A stretch of 64,000 nucleotides of DNA from Herbaspirillum rhizosphaerae_A (GTDB taxonomy: Bacteria; Pseudomonadota; Gammaproteobacteria; Burkholderiales; Burkholderiaceae_D). Where the stretch lies: NCBI RefSeq assembly GCF_046025915.1, contig NZ_JAQQFR010000013.1, forward strand, positions 1-64,000. Reading direction: 5' to 3'. The notes under the pieces were generated by a model. It saw only the letters and a list, made by a program, of their open reading frames with translations. It did no database searches and was not told the origin of the DNA. Position numbers and translations under genes: made by a program. Below are positions 42,435 through 52,404 of the stretch, in pieces (the stretch's first letter is position 1; every line of letters starts with the position of its first letter).

Positions 42435-43423
42435 ACACTCCAGTCATTGCCATACACGGCGGCGCAGGGACTATCACGCGCAGCGCGCTGAGCGAGGCGG
42501 ATGAAGCGAATTACCATCGTGAACTCAAAGCGATTCTGACATCGGCGCAGGCCGTATTGACGGCGGGCGGATCGGCGCTGGATGCGGTGACCGAGGCGGT
42601 GCGCCTGCTGGAAGATTGTCCGCTGTTCAACGCCGGCAAGGGCGCGGTCTACACGCGCGCCGGCACGCATGAACTTGATGCAGCCATCATGGACGGCGCC
42701 ACCTTGAAAGCGGGTGCTGTCGCCAACGTTACCTGCGTGCGCAATCCTGTGGTCGCGGCGCGCGCTGTGATGGAAAAGAGTGCACACGTGCTGCTGGCCG
42801 GTTGCGGCGCCGATGCCTTTGCGCGTCAGCAGGGACTGGATATCGTCGACCCGACGTATTACCAGACCGAAGCGCGCCATCAGCAATGGCTGCGCGTGCG
42901 CGAGCAGAGCGGCATGATGCTGGATCACGACGCGGCGTCGTTCACCTTCAAGGAATCGGCGCACAGCGCTGGTTTGGCTGGCGCTGTCGATCCCATCGAT
43001 CCCGACAACAAGTTCGGCACGGTCGGCGCGGTTGCGCTCGACATGCATGGCAACGTCGCCGCAGCGACGTCCACCGGCGGTATCACCAACAAGCAAGTCG
43101 GCCGTGTCGGCGATACGCCATTGATCGGCGCAGGCTGCTACGCCGCCAATGCGACGGCCGCCATCTCGGCCACCGGCACCGGCGAGGTATTCATGCGCAC
43201 CGTTGCCGCTTACGATGTGGCGGCACGCATGGCATATGCCGGCGCGACGCTGCAAGAAGCCATGGAGCAAGTCGTCATGGACGTGCTGCCGGCCTATGAA
43301 GGGCGGGGCGGCCTGATCGCCGTTGACGCTGACGGCAACGTGGCGTTGACGTTCAACACCGAAGGTATGTATCGCGGTTATGCCCGTGGCGGCGACACGC
43401 CTGTCACGGCAATCTACAAGTAG
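42431..43423 (+). CDS. iaaA: Isoaspartyl peptidase / L-asparaginase (Ntn-hydrolase)
   Basis: A 330-residue type 2 asparaginase: VIAIHGGAGTI at the N-terminus, LEDCPLFNAGKGAVYTRAG, and the autocleavage site with nucleophile Thr197 in NKFGTVGAVALD; ATSTGGITNK follows as substrate-binding part. The precursor cleaves itself before Thr197. It hydrolyses beta-aspartyl dipeptides and asparagine. As in E. coli, iaaA is next to a gsiABCD-type ABC system. Confidence 0.92.
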   Translation: MNTPVIAIHGGAGTITRSALSEADEANYHRELKAILTSAQAVLTAGGSALDAVTEAVRLLEDCPLFNAGKGAVYTRAGTHELDAAIMDGATLKAGAVANVTCVRNPVVAARAVMEKSAHVLLAGCGADAFARQQGLDIVDPTYYQTEARHQQWLRVREQSGMMLDHDAASFTFKESAHSAGLAGAVDPIDPDNKFGTVGAVALDMHGNVAAATSTGGITNKQVGRVGDTPLIGAGCYAANATAAISATGTGEVFMRTVAAYDVAARMAYAGATLQEAMEQVVMDVLPAYEGRGGLIAVDADGNVALTFNTEGMYRGYARGGDTPVTAIYK

Positions 43424-43440
43424 TGAAGGACGCAACAGAA

Positions 43441-45342
<1,902 letters not shown>

Positions 45343-45396
45343 TTTGTCGTCGCCTCATTAATCACTTAGATCATTTAGAAACTCAGGAGCCTAACC

Positions 45397-46965
45397 ATGA
45401 CTACTCAATCTTCCCGTCGCGGCACAACTGTCATCCGATGGCTCGCGCTCGGCGCCATCGGCACCACCATGCAATTTGCCGCCGTGCATGCATGGGCAGC
45501 CAAGAGCGTTACGCTCGCAGTTGCTTCCACCTTCACGACCATGGATCCGTATGATGCCAACGACACCTTGTCGCTGGCCGTGACCAAGTCCTTCTATCAA
45601 GGCCTGTTCGCGTTCGACAAGGACCTGAAGCTGGTCAACGTGCTGGCTGAAGGCTATCTGGTCAGCAAGGACGGCCTGGAATACACCATTCGTCTGCGTC
45701 AGGGCGTGAAGTTCCACGACGGCACTGTGTTCAAGGCAGATGCCGTGAAAGCCGTGATGGATCGTGTCACCAATCCCGACAACAAGCTCAAACGCTACAA
45801 CCTGTTCAACCGCGTCGCCCGCACCGAAGTGCTGAACGACTACACCGTCAAGATCGTCCTGAAAGAGCCGTTCTCGGCCTTCATCAACGTTCTGGCTCAC
45901 CCATCGGCTGTGATTATCTCGCCGACGGCATTGAAGCAGTACGGCAACAAGGACATCGCTTTCCATCCGGTCGGCACAGGTCCTTTCAAGTTCGTCGAAT
46001 GGAAGCAAACCGACTACATGAAGGCGGAGAAATTCTCCGGCTACTGGAAGGCCGGCTATCCGAAGGTTGACGAAGTGATTTGGAAACCGGTGGTCGACAA
46101 CAACTCGCGCGCCGCCATGATGCAGACCGGTGAGGCGCAATTCACTTTCCCGCTGCCGTATGAGCAGGCTGAACTGCTGAAGGGCAAGGGCGCACTGGAC
46201 ATCGTCAGCGGCCCGTCGATCATCCAGCGCTACATGTCGATGAACGTGAAGCAAAAGCCGTTCGATAACGTCAAGGTGCGTCAGGCCATCAACTACGCAA
46301 TCAACAAGGATGCGCTGGTCAAGGTCGCTTTCAGCGGCTATGCAGTGCCGATGGATGGCGTGTTGCCACAAGGCGTCGACTACGCTGTCAAGACCGGTCC
46401 ATGGCCGTATGACGTGAAGAAGGCCAAGGCGCTGCTGGCTGAAGCAGGCTATCCAAATGGTTTTGAAACTGAATTGTGGTCTGCCTATACCCACACTACA
46501 GCGCTGAAGATCATCCAGTTCCTGCAACAGCAATTGGCGCAAGTCGGCATCAAGGTCAAGGTGCAGGCGCTGGAAGCCGGTCAACGCGTAGAGAAGGTCG
46601 AAACTGCACAGAATCCGGATACTGCGCCGGTACGTCTGTACTACAGCGGCTGGTCGTCGTCCACCGGTGAAGCTGACTGGGGCCTGCGTCCGTTGTTGGC
46701 TTCCGAAGCCTTTCCGCCAAAGCTGTACAACACCGCTTACTACAAGAGCGACAAGGTTGATGGCGATATCGCTCAGGCGCTGACCGTCACTGACCGCGCA
46801 CAGAAGGCCGCGCTGTACAAGGATGCACAAACCGAAATCTGGAAGGATGCGCCATGGGCCTTCCTGGTGACGGAAAAAGTCCTGTATGCACGCAGCAAGA
46901 ACCTGAAGGGCGTGTATGTGATGCCTGATGCATCGTTCAACTTTGATGACATCGAGCTGAAGTAA
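45397..46965 (+). CDS. gsiB: Peptide ABC transporter periplasmic binding protein
   Basis: A 522-residue family 5 solute-binding protein with a signal peptide (IRWLALGAIGTTMQFAAVHAWA). LAVASTFTTMDPYDANDTLS and LRQGVKFHDGTVFKADAVK, and GTGPFKFVEWKQTDY are hallmark family segments. It delivers small peptides (glutathione, dipeptides) to the GsiCD permease. A stem-loop follows the gene, as often after abundantly needed binding proteins. Confidence 0.9.
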   Translation: MTTQSSRRGTTVIRWLALGAIGTTMQFAAVHAWAAKSVTLAVASTFTTMDPYDANDTLSLAVTKSFYQGLFAFDKDLKLVNVLAEGYLVSKDGLEYTIRLRQGVKFHDGTVFKADAVKAVMDRVTNPDNKLKRYNLFNRVARTEVLNDYTVKIVLKEPFSAFINVLAHPSAVIISPTALKQYGNKDIAFHPVGTGPFKFVEWKQTDYMKAEKFSGYWKAGYPKVDEVIWKPVVDNNSRAAMMQTGEAQFTFPLPYEQAELLKGKGALDIVSGPSIIQRYMSMNVKQKPFDNVKVRQAINYAINKDALVKVAFSGYAVPMDGVLPQGVDYAVKTGPWPYDVKKAKALLAEAGYPNGFETELWSAYTHTTALKIIQFLQQQLAQVGIKVKVQALEAGQRVEKVETAQNPDTAPVRLYYSGWSSSTGEADWGLRPLLASEAFPPKLYNTAYYKSDKVDGDIAQALTVTDRAQKAALYKDAQTEIWKDAPWAFLVTEKVLYARSKNLKGVYVMPDASFNFDDIELK

Positions 46966-46973
46966 TCGCTTGT

Positions 46974-47003
46974 GCCGTCGTCCCGCATCGCCGGGACGAC
47001 GGT
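46974..47003 (+). terminator. Hairpin (attenuator) after binding-protein gene
   Basis: CCGTCGTCCC (46975-46984) / GGGACGACGG (46993-47002), 8-nt loop, followed by TTGTTGTTGT rather than a clean T-run. It probably stabilises or partially terminates the upstream mRNA within the operon. Confidence 0.55.
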
Positions 47004-47108
47004 TGTTGTTGTATCAGTAGTCACGCAGTACAGAATCTTTCAGCGATGGACACATGCAGGACACGTGACCATCGCTCTCCAAGTTGTTGAATCATTGCAG
47101 GACGCGCC

Positions 47109-48029
47109 ATGTTTTCTTATGTTCTAAAACGTCTTCTGGGCCTCATCCCGACCTTGTTGCTGGTCGCGGTGATGGTGTTCCTGTTCGTCCACCTGTTGCC
47201 CGGCGATCCGGCGCGACTGGCCGCCGGTCCTGAAGCCGACGAGACCACCGTGGCGCTGATTCGTGCCGATCTCGGTCTTGATCAGCCCATTCACAAGCAA
47301 TTTGTGCGCTTCTTCGTGAATGCCGCGCATGGCGATTTCGGCACCTCGCTGCGCAGCAAGCTGCCGGTCAGCCAGGAAATCATGGAGCGTTTCTGGCCTA
47401 CCTTGTGGCTGACCGTGACCAGCATGGTCTGGGCAGTGATCTTCGGTTTGTTCATCGGTGTATTTTCAGCGGTGTGGCGTAACGAATGGCCTGACCGCGT
47501 CGGCATGACGCTGGCGGTTTCCGGCATCTCGTTTCCGCCGTTTGCCCTCGGCATGGTGGCCATGGAAGTGTTCTCGGTGCAGCTGGGTTGGCTGCCGACC
47601 GTCGGCGCCGACAGCTGGCGCCATTACATCCTGCCGTCGCTGACGCTGGGCGCCGGTGTGGCAGCGATCATGGCGCGCTTTACACGCTCGTCGTTCATCG
47701 AAATCATGAAGGAAGACTTCGTCCGCACCGCGCGCGCCAAAGGCCTGAACGAGCGTATCGTGATCGCCAAGCATTGCCTGCGCAATGCGCTGATTCCGGT
47801 GGTGACGATGATGGGCCTGCAGTTCGGCTTCTTGCTGGGCGGCTCCATCGTGGTCGAAAAAGTATTCAACTGGCCCGGCATGGGACGCTTGCTGATCGAC
47901 GCCGTCGAGATGCGCGACTATCCGATTATCCAGGCCGAGATTCTGTTGTTCTCGCTGGAATTCATTTTCATCAATCTGGTTGTTGACGTGCTGTATGCGG
48001 TCATCAATCCGAGCATCCGTTACAAGTGA
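47109..48029 (+). CDS. gsiC: Peptide ABC transporter permease (DppB/GsiC type)
   Basis: A 306-residue permease with six helices: N-terminal MFSYVLKRLLGLIPTLLLVA and PGDPARLAAGPEADETTV typical of DppB, and EAA loop RTARAKGLNERIVIAKHCLRNALIPV. Pairs with the next gene to form the channel; 4-bp proximity to gsiD. Confidence 0.93.
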   Translation: MFSYVLKRLLGLIPTLLLVAVMVFLFVHLLPGDPARLAAGPEADETTVALIRADLGLDQPIHKQFVRFFVNAAHGDFGTSLRSKLPVSQEIMERFWPTLWLTVTSMVWAVIFGLFIGVFSAVWRNEWPDRVGMTLAVSGISFPPFALGMVAMEVFSVQLGWLPTVGADSWRHYILPSLTLGAGVAAIMARFTRSSFIEIMKEDFVRTARAKGLNERIVIAKHCLRNALIPVVTMMGLQFGFLLGGSIVVEKVFNWPGMGRLLIDAVEMRDYPIIQAEILLFSLEFIFINLVVDVLYAVINPSIRYK

Positions 48030-48037
48030 GGCAGAGC

Positions 48038-48955
48038 ATGTCGACTTCTACTACACCTGCCACAAATACCGTCGCCGCAGCGACGGGCGCAACTGCGTCC
48101 AAACCTATCCGTACGCCCTGGAGCGAGTTCTGGCGCAAGTTCAAGAAGCAACCTTTGGCGCTGGTGGCCGGTGGCTTCGTGTTGTTCCTGGTGGTGATCG
48201 CGATTCTGTCGCCTTACATCTCGCCTTACGACGCAGAAAACTATTTCGACTACGACGCGCTCAATGCCGGGCCGTCGCTGCAGCATTGGTTCGGCGTCGA
48301 TTCGCTGGGCCATGACATCTTCAGCCGCATTCTGGTCGGCACGCAGCTGTCGCTGGCAGTGGGCTTTTCGTCGGTGGCGGTGGGCGCCATTGTCGGTACC
48401 TTCCTCGGACTGGTAGCCGGTTACTACGAAGGCTGGGCTGATCGCGTCATCATGCGCATCTGCGACGTGCTGTTTGCCTTTCCGGGCATCCTGCTGGCGA
48501 TCGCCATCGTGGCGATTCTCGGCAACGGCATGACCAACGTGATTATCGCGGTGGCGATTTTCAGCATCCCGGCGTTTGCGCGGCTGGTGCGCGGCAATAC
48601 GCTGTCGCTCAAGCAACTGACCTATATCGAAGCGGTGCGCAGTATCGGGGCCAACGATATGACGATCATTCTGCGTCATATTTTCCCAGGCACGATTTCT
48701 TCCGTGGTGGTGTATTTCACGATGCGTATCGGCACCTCGATCATCACGGCTGCAAGCTTGTCCTTCCTCGGGCTGGGCGCTCAGCCGCCGACGCCGGAGT
48801 GGGGCGCCATGCTCAATGAAGCGCGCGCCGATATGATGACGTCGCCGCATATTGCGATCTTCCCGAGCCTGGCGATCTTCCTGACTGTGCTGGCGTTCAA
48901 TCTGCTCGGTGATGGTCTGCGCGATGCGCTGGATCCAAAACTGGACCAGAAGTAA
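48038..48955 (+). CDS. gsiD: Peptide ABC transporter permease (DppC/GsiD type)
   Basis: A 305-residue permease: TPWSEFWRKFKKQPLALVAGG N-terminus of DppC type, HWFGVDSLGHDIFSRILVGTQ, and EAA loop YIEAVRSIGANDMTIILRHIFPG. ATG at 48038 with GAGG upstream is preferred to GTG at 48026, which overlaps the gsiC stop. Confidence 0.92.
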   Translation: MSTSTTPATNTVAAATGATASKPIRTPWSEFWRKFKKQPLALVAGGFVLFLVVIAILSPYISPYDAENYFDYDALNAGPSLQHWFGVDSLGHDIFSRILVGTQLSLAVGFSSVAVGAIVGTFLGLVAGYYEGWADRVIMRICDVLFAFPGILLAIAIVAILGNGMTNVIIAVAIFSIPAFARLVRGNTLSLKQLTYIEAVRSIGANDMTIILRHIFPGTISSVVVYFTMRIGTSIITAASLSFLGLGAQPPTPEWGAMLNEARADMMTSPHIAIFPSLAIFLTVLAFNLLGDGLRDALDPKLDQK

Positions 48956-49001
48956 TCAACTGATATAAGAAAGAGCGCGGACGAGGTCCGCCTTCCAGGC
49001 A

Positions 49002-50057
49002 ATGAGCAACAAATATCCTCCTCACATCGGCAAGCTGCCTGCCGGCGCAGGCAACAGCATCGCCGATGTACCCGGCGTCACGGTCGGCCACTGTACGTTG
49101 AACTATGGCGGCATCCAGACCGGCGTGACCGTCGTGCGCCCGCATGGCGGCGATCTGTTTCGCGAGAAGATCCCGGCTGCTGCCGTCACCCTGAACGGCT
49201 TCGGCAAGAGTGTCGGTTTGATGCAGGTGGAGGAGCTGGGCGTGCTGGAGACGCCGATTGCATTGACCAATACCTTTGCCGTGGGTGCCGTCGCGACTGC
49301 GCAGACGCGGGCAGCGGTGGCAGACAACCCTGAGATCGGCCGCAATCTTCCCAGCGTGAATCCCTTGGTGTTCGAATGCAACGACGGCTATCTCAATGAT
49401 CTGCAAGCGTTCTCAGTGGAAGAGCAGCACTACCTGCATGCATTGCAAAATGCGTCGGATGTGGTCGTTCAAGGTGCCGTCGGCGCCGGCCGCGGCATGT
49501 CCTGCTTCGAGCTCAAGGGCGGTATCGGCAGCGCCTCGCGCAAGGTCGTTATCGGCACTGCCGAGTACACCGTCGGCGCGCTGGTGCTGGCCAATTTTGG
49601 CAAACTGGCTGATCTGATCATTGCAGGGGAGCCGCTGGGGCGTACGCTCAAAGGCATGCAAAAGAAGAATGCCGAACCGGAGAAGGGCTCCATCATCATG
49701 CTGATCGCCACGGATGCGCCGCTCGACGCGCGCCAGCTGCGCCGCCTTGCTGCGCGCACCGGCGCCGGTCTGGCGCGTACCGGATCGGTCTATGGCCATG
49801 GCAGCGGCGATATTGCGCTGGCGTTTTCTACTGCGCAGACGGTGCCGCACTTGCCGGACACCGCATCGCCCGCCATGCAGTTCAACTGCCTGCATGACAA
49901 CTTGCTGGATCCGCTGTTCCACGCGGTTGCCGATAGTACCGAGCAAGCGATCCTTAACGCCTTGTTCACTTCCGAAGCGGTCAAGGGACGGGACGGAAAC
50001 CAGCGCCGGACATTGAATGAACTACTGGCGGAACTAGCCACCATGGAGCACGCATGA
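49002..50057 (+). CDS. P1-family aminopeptidase (DmpA-like, Ntn-hydrolase fold)
   Basis: A 351-residue DmpA-family precursor: IADVPGVTVGHCTL near the N-terminus, GAVGAGRGMSCFELKGGIGSASR with the self-cleavage site Gly176-Ser177, after which Ser177 becomes the nucleophile. Relatives are L-aminopeptidase/D-esterases or beta-peptidyl aminopeptidases releasing N-terminal L-, D-amide or beta-amino acid residues. It follows the permease genes and overlaps the next peptidase gene (ATGA). Confidence 0.9.
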   Translation: MSNKYPPHIGKLPAGAGNSIADVPGVTVGHCTLNYGGIQTGVTVVRPHGGDLFREKIPAAAVTLNGFGKSVGLMQVEELGVLETPIALTNTFAVGAVATAQTRAAVADNPEIGRNLPSVNPLVFECNDGYLNDLQAFSVEEQHYLHALQNASDVVVQGAVGAGRGMSCFELKGGIGSASRKVVIGTAEYTVGALVLANFGKLADLIIAGEPLGRTLKGMQKKNAEPEKGSIIMLIATDAPLDARQLRRLAARTGAGLARTGSVYGHGSGDIALAFSTAQTVPHLPDTASPAMQFNCLHDNLLDPLFHAVADSTEQAILNALFTSEAVKGRDGNQRRTLNELLAELATMEHA

Positions 50058-50878
50058 ACGTACTGATTTCCGTCGACATCGAAGGCATTGCCGGCGTATT
50101 CCATCCTGAACAGACACGTCCCGGCAACGGTGAGTACGAGCGCGCCCGTCGTCAGATGACTGAAGAAGCCAATGCCGTCATTCGCGGCGCACTTGCCGGC
50201 GGTGCACAGGAAATCGTTGTCAACGATTCCCATGGTACTTTCCGCAATCTGTTGCCGGATCTGCTGCATCCAGCTGCGCGCATGGTGCTCGGCAAACCGC
50301 GCGTACTGGGCATGATGAGCGGTGTGGAAGGCAGTATCGATGCCGTCATGATGGTCGGCTATCACTCGCGCTCGCAAACGCGTGGCATCCTGGCGCACAC
50401 GATCAACAGCTTCGCATTTTCACGCGTTGCGTTCAACGGCGTGGAATTGGGTGAAGCCGGCATCTATGGCGCGCTCGCGGGAGAACATGGCGTACCGGTC
50501 ATTTTTGGCAGCGGCGATGATGCTTTTGTGGAAGAGACGCAGCCCTTGTTTCCGCATGCGCGCTTTGCTGAAATCAAGAAAGCCCACGGCGCCAACAGCG
50601 GCGACTCCTTGTCGCAACAGCAGGCTTGCGTATTGCTGGAAAAGACGGCGGAGGAAGCCGTCCAGGCAGCGCGCTCAAAACAGATGCCGAAATACCGCAT
50701 CGAAGTTCCGCTCACCTGCCGCCTGCAGGTGCAGACAACGGCGCTGACGGACTTGTTTTGCCAACTGCCGATTGTGGAGCGCGTAGACGCGGTGACGCTG
50801 AAGTTCGACGCGCCGACGGTGGAGTTTGCGGTGCGCGTGTTGAACAGTTTGTCGGCGATGTCGTTCATGCTCCGATAG
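50054..50878 (+). CDS. M55-family D-aminopeptidase (DppA-like)
   Basis: A 274-residue metallopeptidase with metal-ligand motifs DIEGIAGV (Asp8, Glu10), VVNDSHGTFRN (His ~60) and MMVGYHSRS (His ~104) as in Bacillus subtilis DppA, a zinc D-aminopeptidase that cleaves D-Ala-D-Ala-type peptides and forms decamers. Last gene of the peptide operon; terminator follows. Confidence 0.9.
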   Translation: MNVLISVDIEGIAGVFHPEQTRPGNGEYERARRQMTEEANAVIRGALAGGAQEIVVNDSHGTFRNLLPDLLHPAARMVLGKPRVLGMMSGVEGSIDAVMMVGYHSRSQTRGILAHTINSFAFSRVAFNGVELGEAGIYGALAGEHGVPVIFGSGDDAFVEETQPLFPHARFAEIKKAHGANSGDSLSQQQACVLLEKTAEEAVQAARSKQMPKYRIEVPLTCRLQVQTTALTDLFCQLPIVERVDAVTLKFDAPTVEFAVRVLNSLSAMSFMLR

Positions 50879-50939
50879 CTTTGGTGGTGCGCTTAGACAT
50901 CACCTGATTCATCGCAAGACATGAAGTCGTAGCTCAAAG

Positions 50940-50973
50940 AAAAAACGCCGGTCAGATGTGCCGGCGTTTTTTC
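50940..50973. terminator. Bidirectional terminator between peptide and rhamnose loci
   Basis: AAAAACGCCGG (50941-50951) / CCGGCGTTTTTT (50961-50972) with a 9-nt loop; separates convergent genes. Confidence 0.9.
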
Positions 50974-50991
50974 TTTTTGAAGGCGGACGGA

Positions 50992-52287
50992 TCAGACGAT
51001 GCCGCTACCGCTGGCTCCCGCGACGGGTGGACGCTCTTCGCGCTTATGGTCCCGATAGCCGCTGGCACGATAGCAGGCTACCGGATCGGCGGCGCCGCCT
51101 GCACGTACCCGGGCCATGGCCAGGATGGGGCTGACGTCGGTCCGGAACGCTTGCTTGAGCGTCTGCGCTGCCATCAGGGCGTCGTTGTTTTTCTGATGAT
51201 GATTCAATGCCTCGGCGTCGATCAGCGCCGCCTGGATGTACGCACGCTGCACTTCCACCGCGCTGCTCATCAGGCTTTCTATGGGATCGGTGACGTTATG
51301 CGATTGATCCAGCATGTAAGCAGGTTTGAAATTTTCGCCCTCGCGCACGGCGCCGTCGCGCAATTCATTGAAGATCAGGAAAAGTTGGAACGGATTGATG
51401 CTGCCGGAATCCAGATCGTCATCGCCGTATTTGCTGTCGTTGAAATGGAAGCCACCGAGTTTGCCGAACTGGGTCAGGCGCGCCACGATCATTTCGATGT
51501 TGGTGTTTGGTGCGTGGTGACCGAGGTCGACCAGGCATTTTGCCTTCGGGCCGAGTTCGGTGGCGCAGGCAAAGCTGGTGCCCCAGTCGGCGATGGTGGT
51601 CGCGTAGAAGGCCGGTTCGAACAGTTTATGTTCGATATACATCAGCCAGTCTGAAGGCAGAGCGGTATAAATAGCGCGCATGCTTTCCAGATAGCGCTCC
51701 AGCGCGCCGCGCAAATTATGCTGGCCGGGGAAGTTGGCACCGTCTCCGATCCAGACGGTGAGGCCCTTCGATCCCAGCGTATTGCCCAGCTCGACGCAAT
51801 CGATATTGTGTGCGACTGCTTGCGCACGTACCGCCGGGTCTTGCGCCGTCAGGCTGCCGTACTTGTAGCTGAGCGCTTGTCCGGCCGCATTCTGGAAAGT
51901 GTTGGAGTTAACACTGTCGAAGTACAAGCCATGTTTGTTTGCGATTTCTTTGAGCGCGCGTGGATCGGTGGTGCGGTCCCAAGGGAAATGCAGCGACACG
52001 CCCGGTGTTGCGCGCGTCAGTTGGTTGATGGTGGCGCAATCGTCAATTTTTTCAAACACGTTGCGCGGTTCACCGATGCCGGGAAAGCGCGCAAAGCGCG
52101 TGCCGCCGGTACCCACACCCCAGCTGGGCAAGGCCACAGCAAAGCCGGCGGCTTGTGCGGTGAGCGTTTCGATATCGCGGCCGCGTCGTTGCAGTACACC
52201 TGCCAGGGCATCGTAATCGGCTTGCAGTTGAGCGAGCGAGCGGGCGTTTTGCTGACCGACGAAATCGTCGGAAATGAGGTGAGTCAT
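50992..52287 (-). CDS. rhaI: L-rhamnose isomerase (Pseudomonas/Rhizobium type)
   Basis: A 431-residue TIM-barrel sugar isomerase. Metal/substrate segments: VNSNTFQN, KGLTVWIGDGANFPGQ, IEHKLFEPAFYATTIADWG, LVDLGHHAPNTNIE, GGFHFNDSKYGDDDLD, the pattern of Pseudomonas stutzeri RhaI. It converts L-rhamnose to L-rhamnulose. Start 52287 has GGAG upstream; the 52389 frame adds a low-complexity tail. Cotranscribed after rhaD. Confidence 0.93.
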   Translation of the reverse strand: MTHLISDDFVGQQNARSLAQLQADYDALAGVLQRRGRDIETLTAQAAGFAVALPSWGVGTGGTRFARFPGIGEPRNVFEKIDDCATINQLTRATPGVSLHFPWDRTTDPRALKEIANKHGLYFDSVNSNTFQNAAGQALSYKYGSLTAQDPAVRAQAVAHNIDCVELGNTLGSKGLTVWIGDGANFPGQHNLRGALERYLESMRAIYTALPSDWLMYIEHKLFEPAFYATTIADWGTSFACATELGPKAKCLVDLGHHAPNTNIEMIVARLTQFGKLGGFHFNDSKYGDDDLDSGSINPFQLFLIFNELRDGAVREGENFKPAYMLDQSHNVTDPIESLMSSAVEVQRAYIQAALIDAEALNHHQKNNDALMAAQTLKQAFRTDVSPILAMARVRAGGAADPVACYRASGYRDHKREERPPVAGASGSGIV

Positions 52288-52404
52288 GATGTCTCCGTAT
52301 AAATGGTGCGGCGCATTCAGTGTGCGCCGCGCTTTATTGTTATGACCGTGATGCGTCGCTGCGGTTGCAGTTGAAGCTGTTGCTGTCAATCGGCATTCGC
52401 ATGA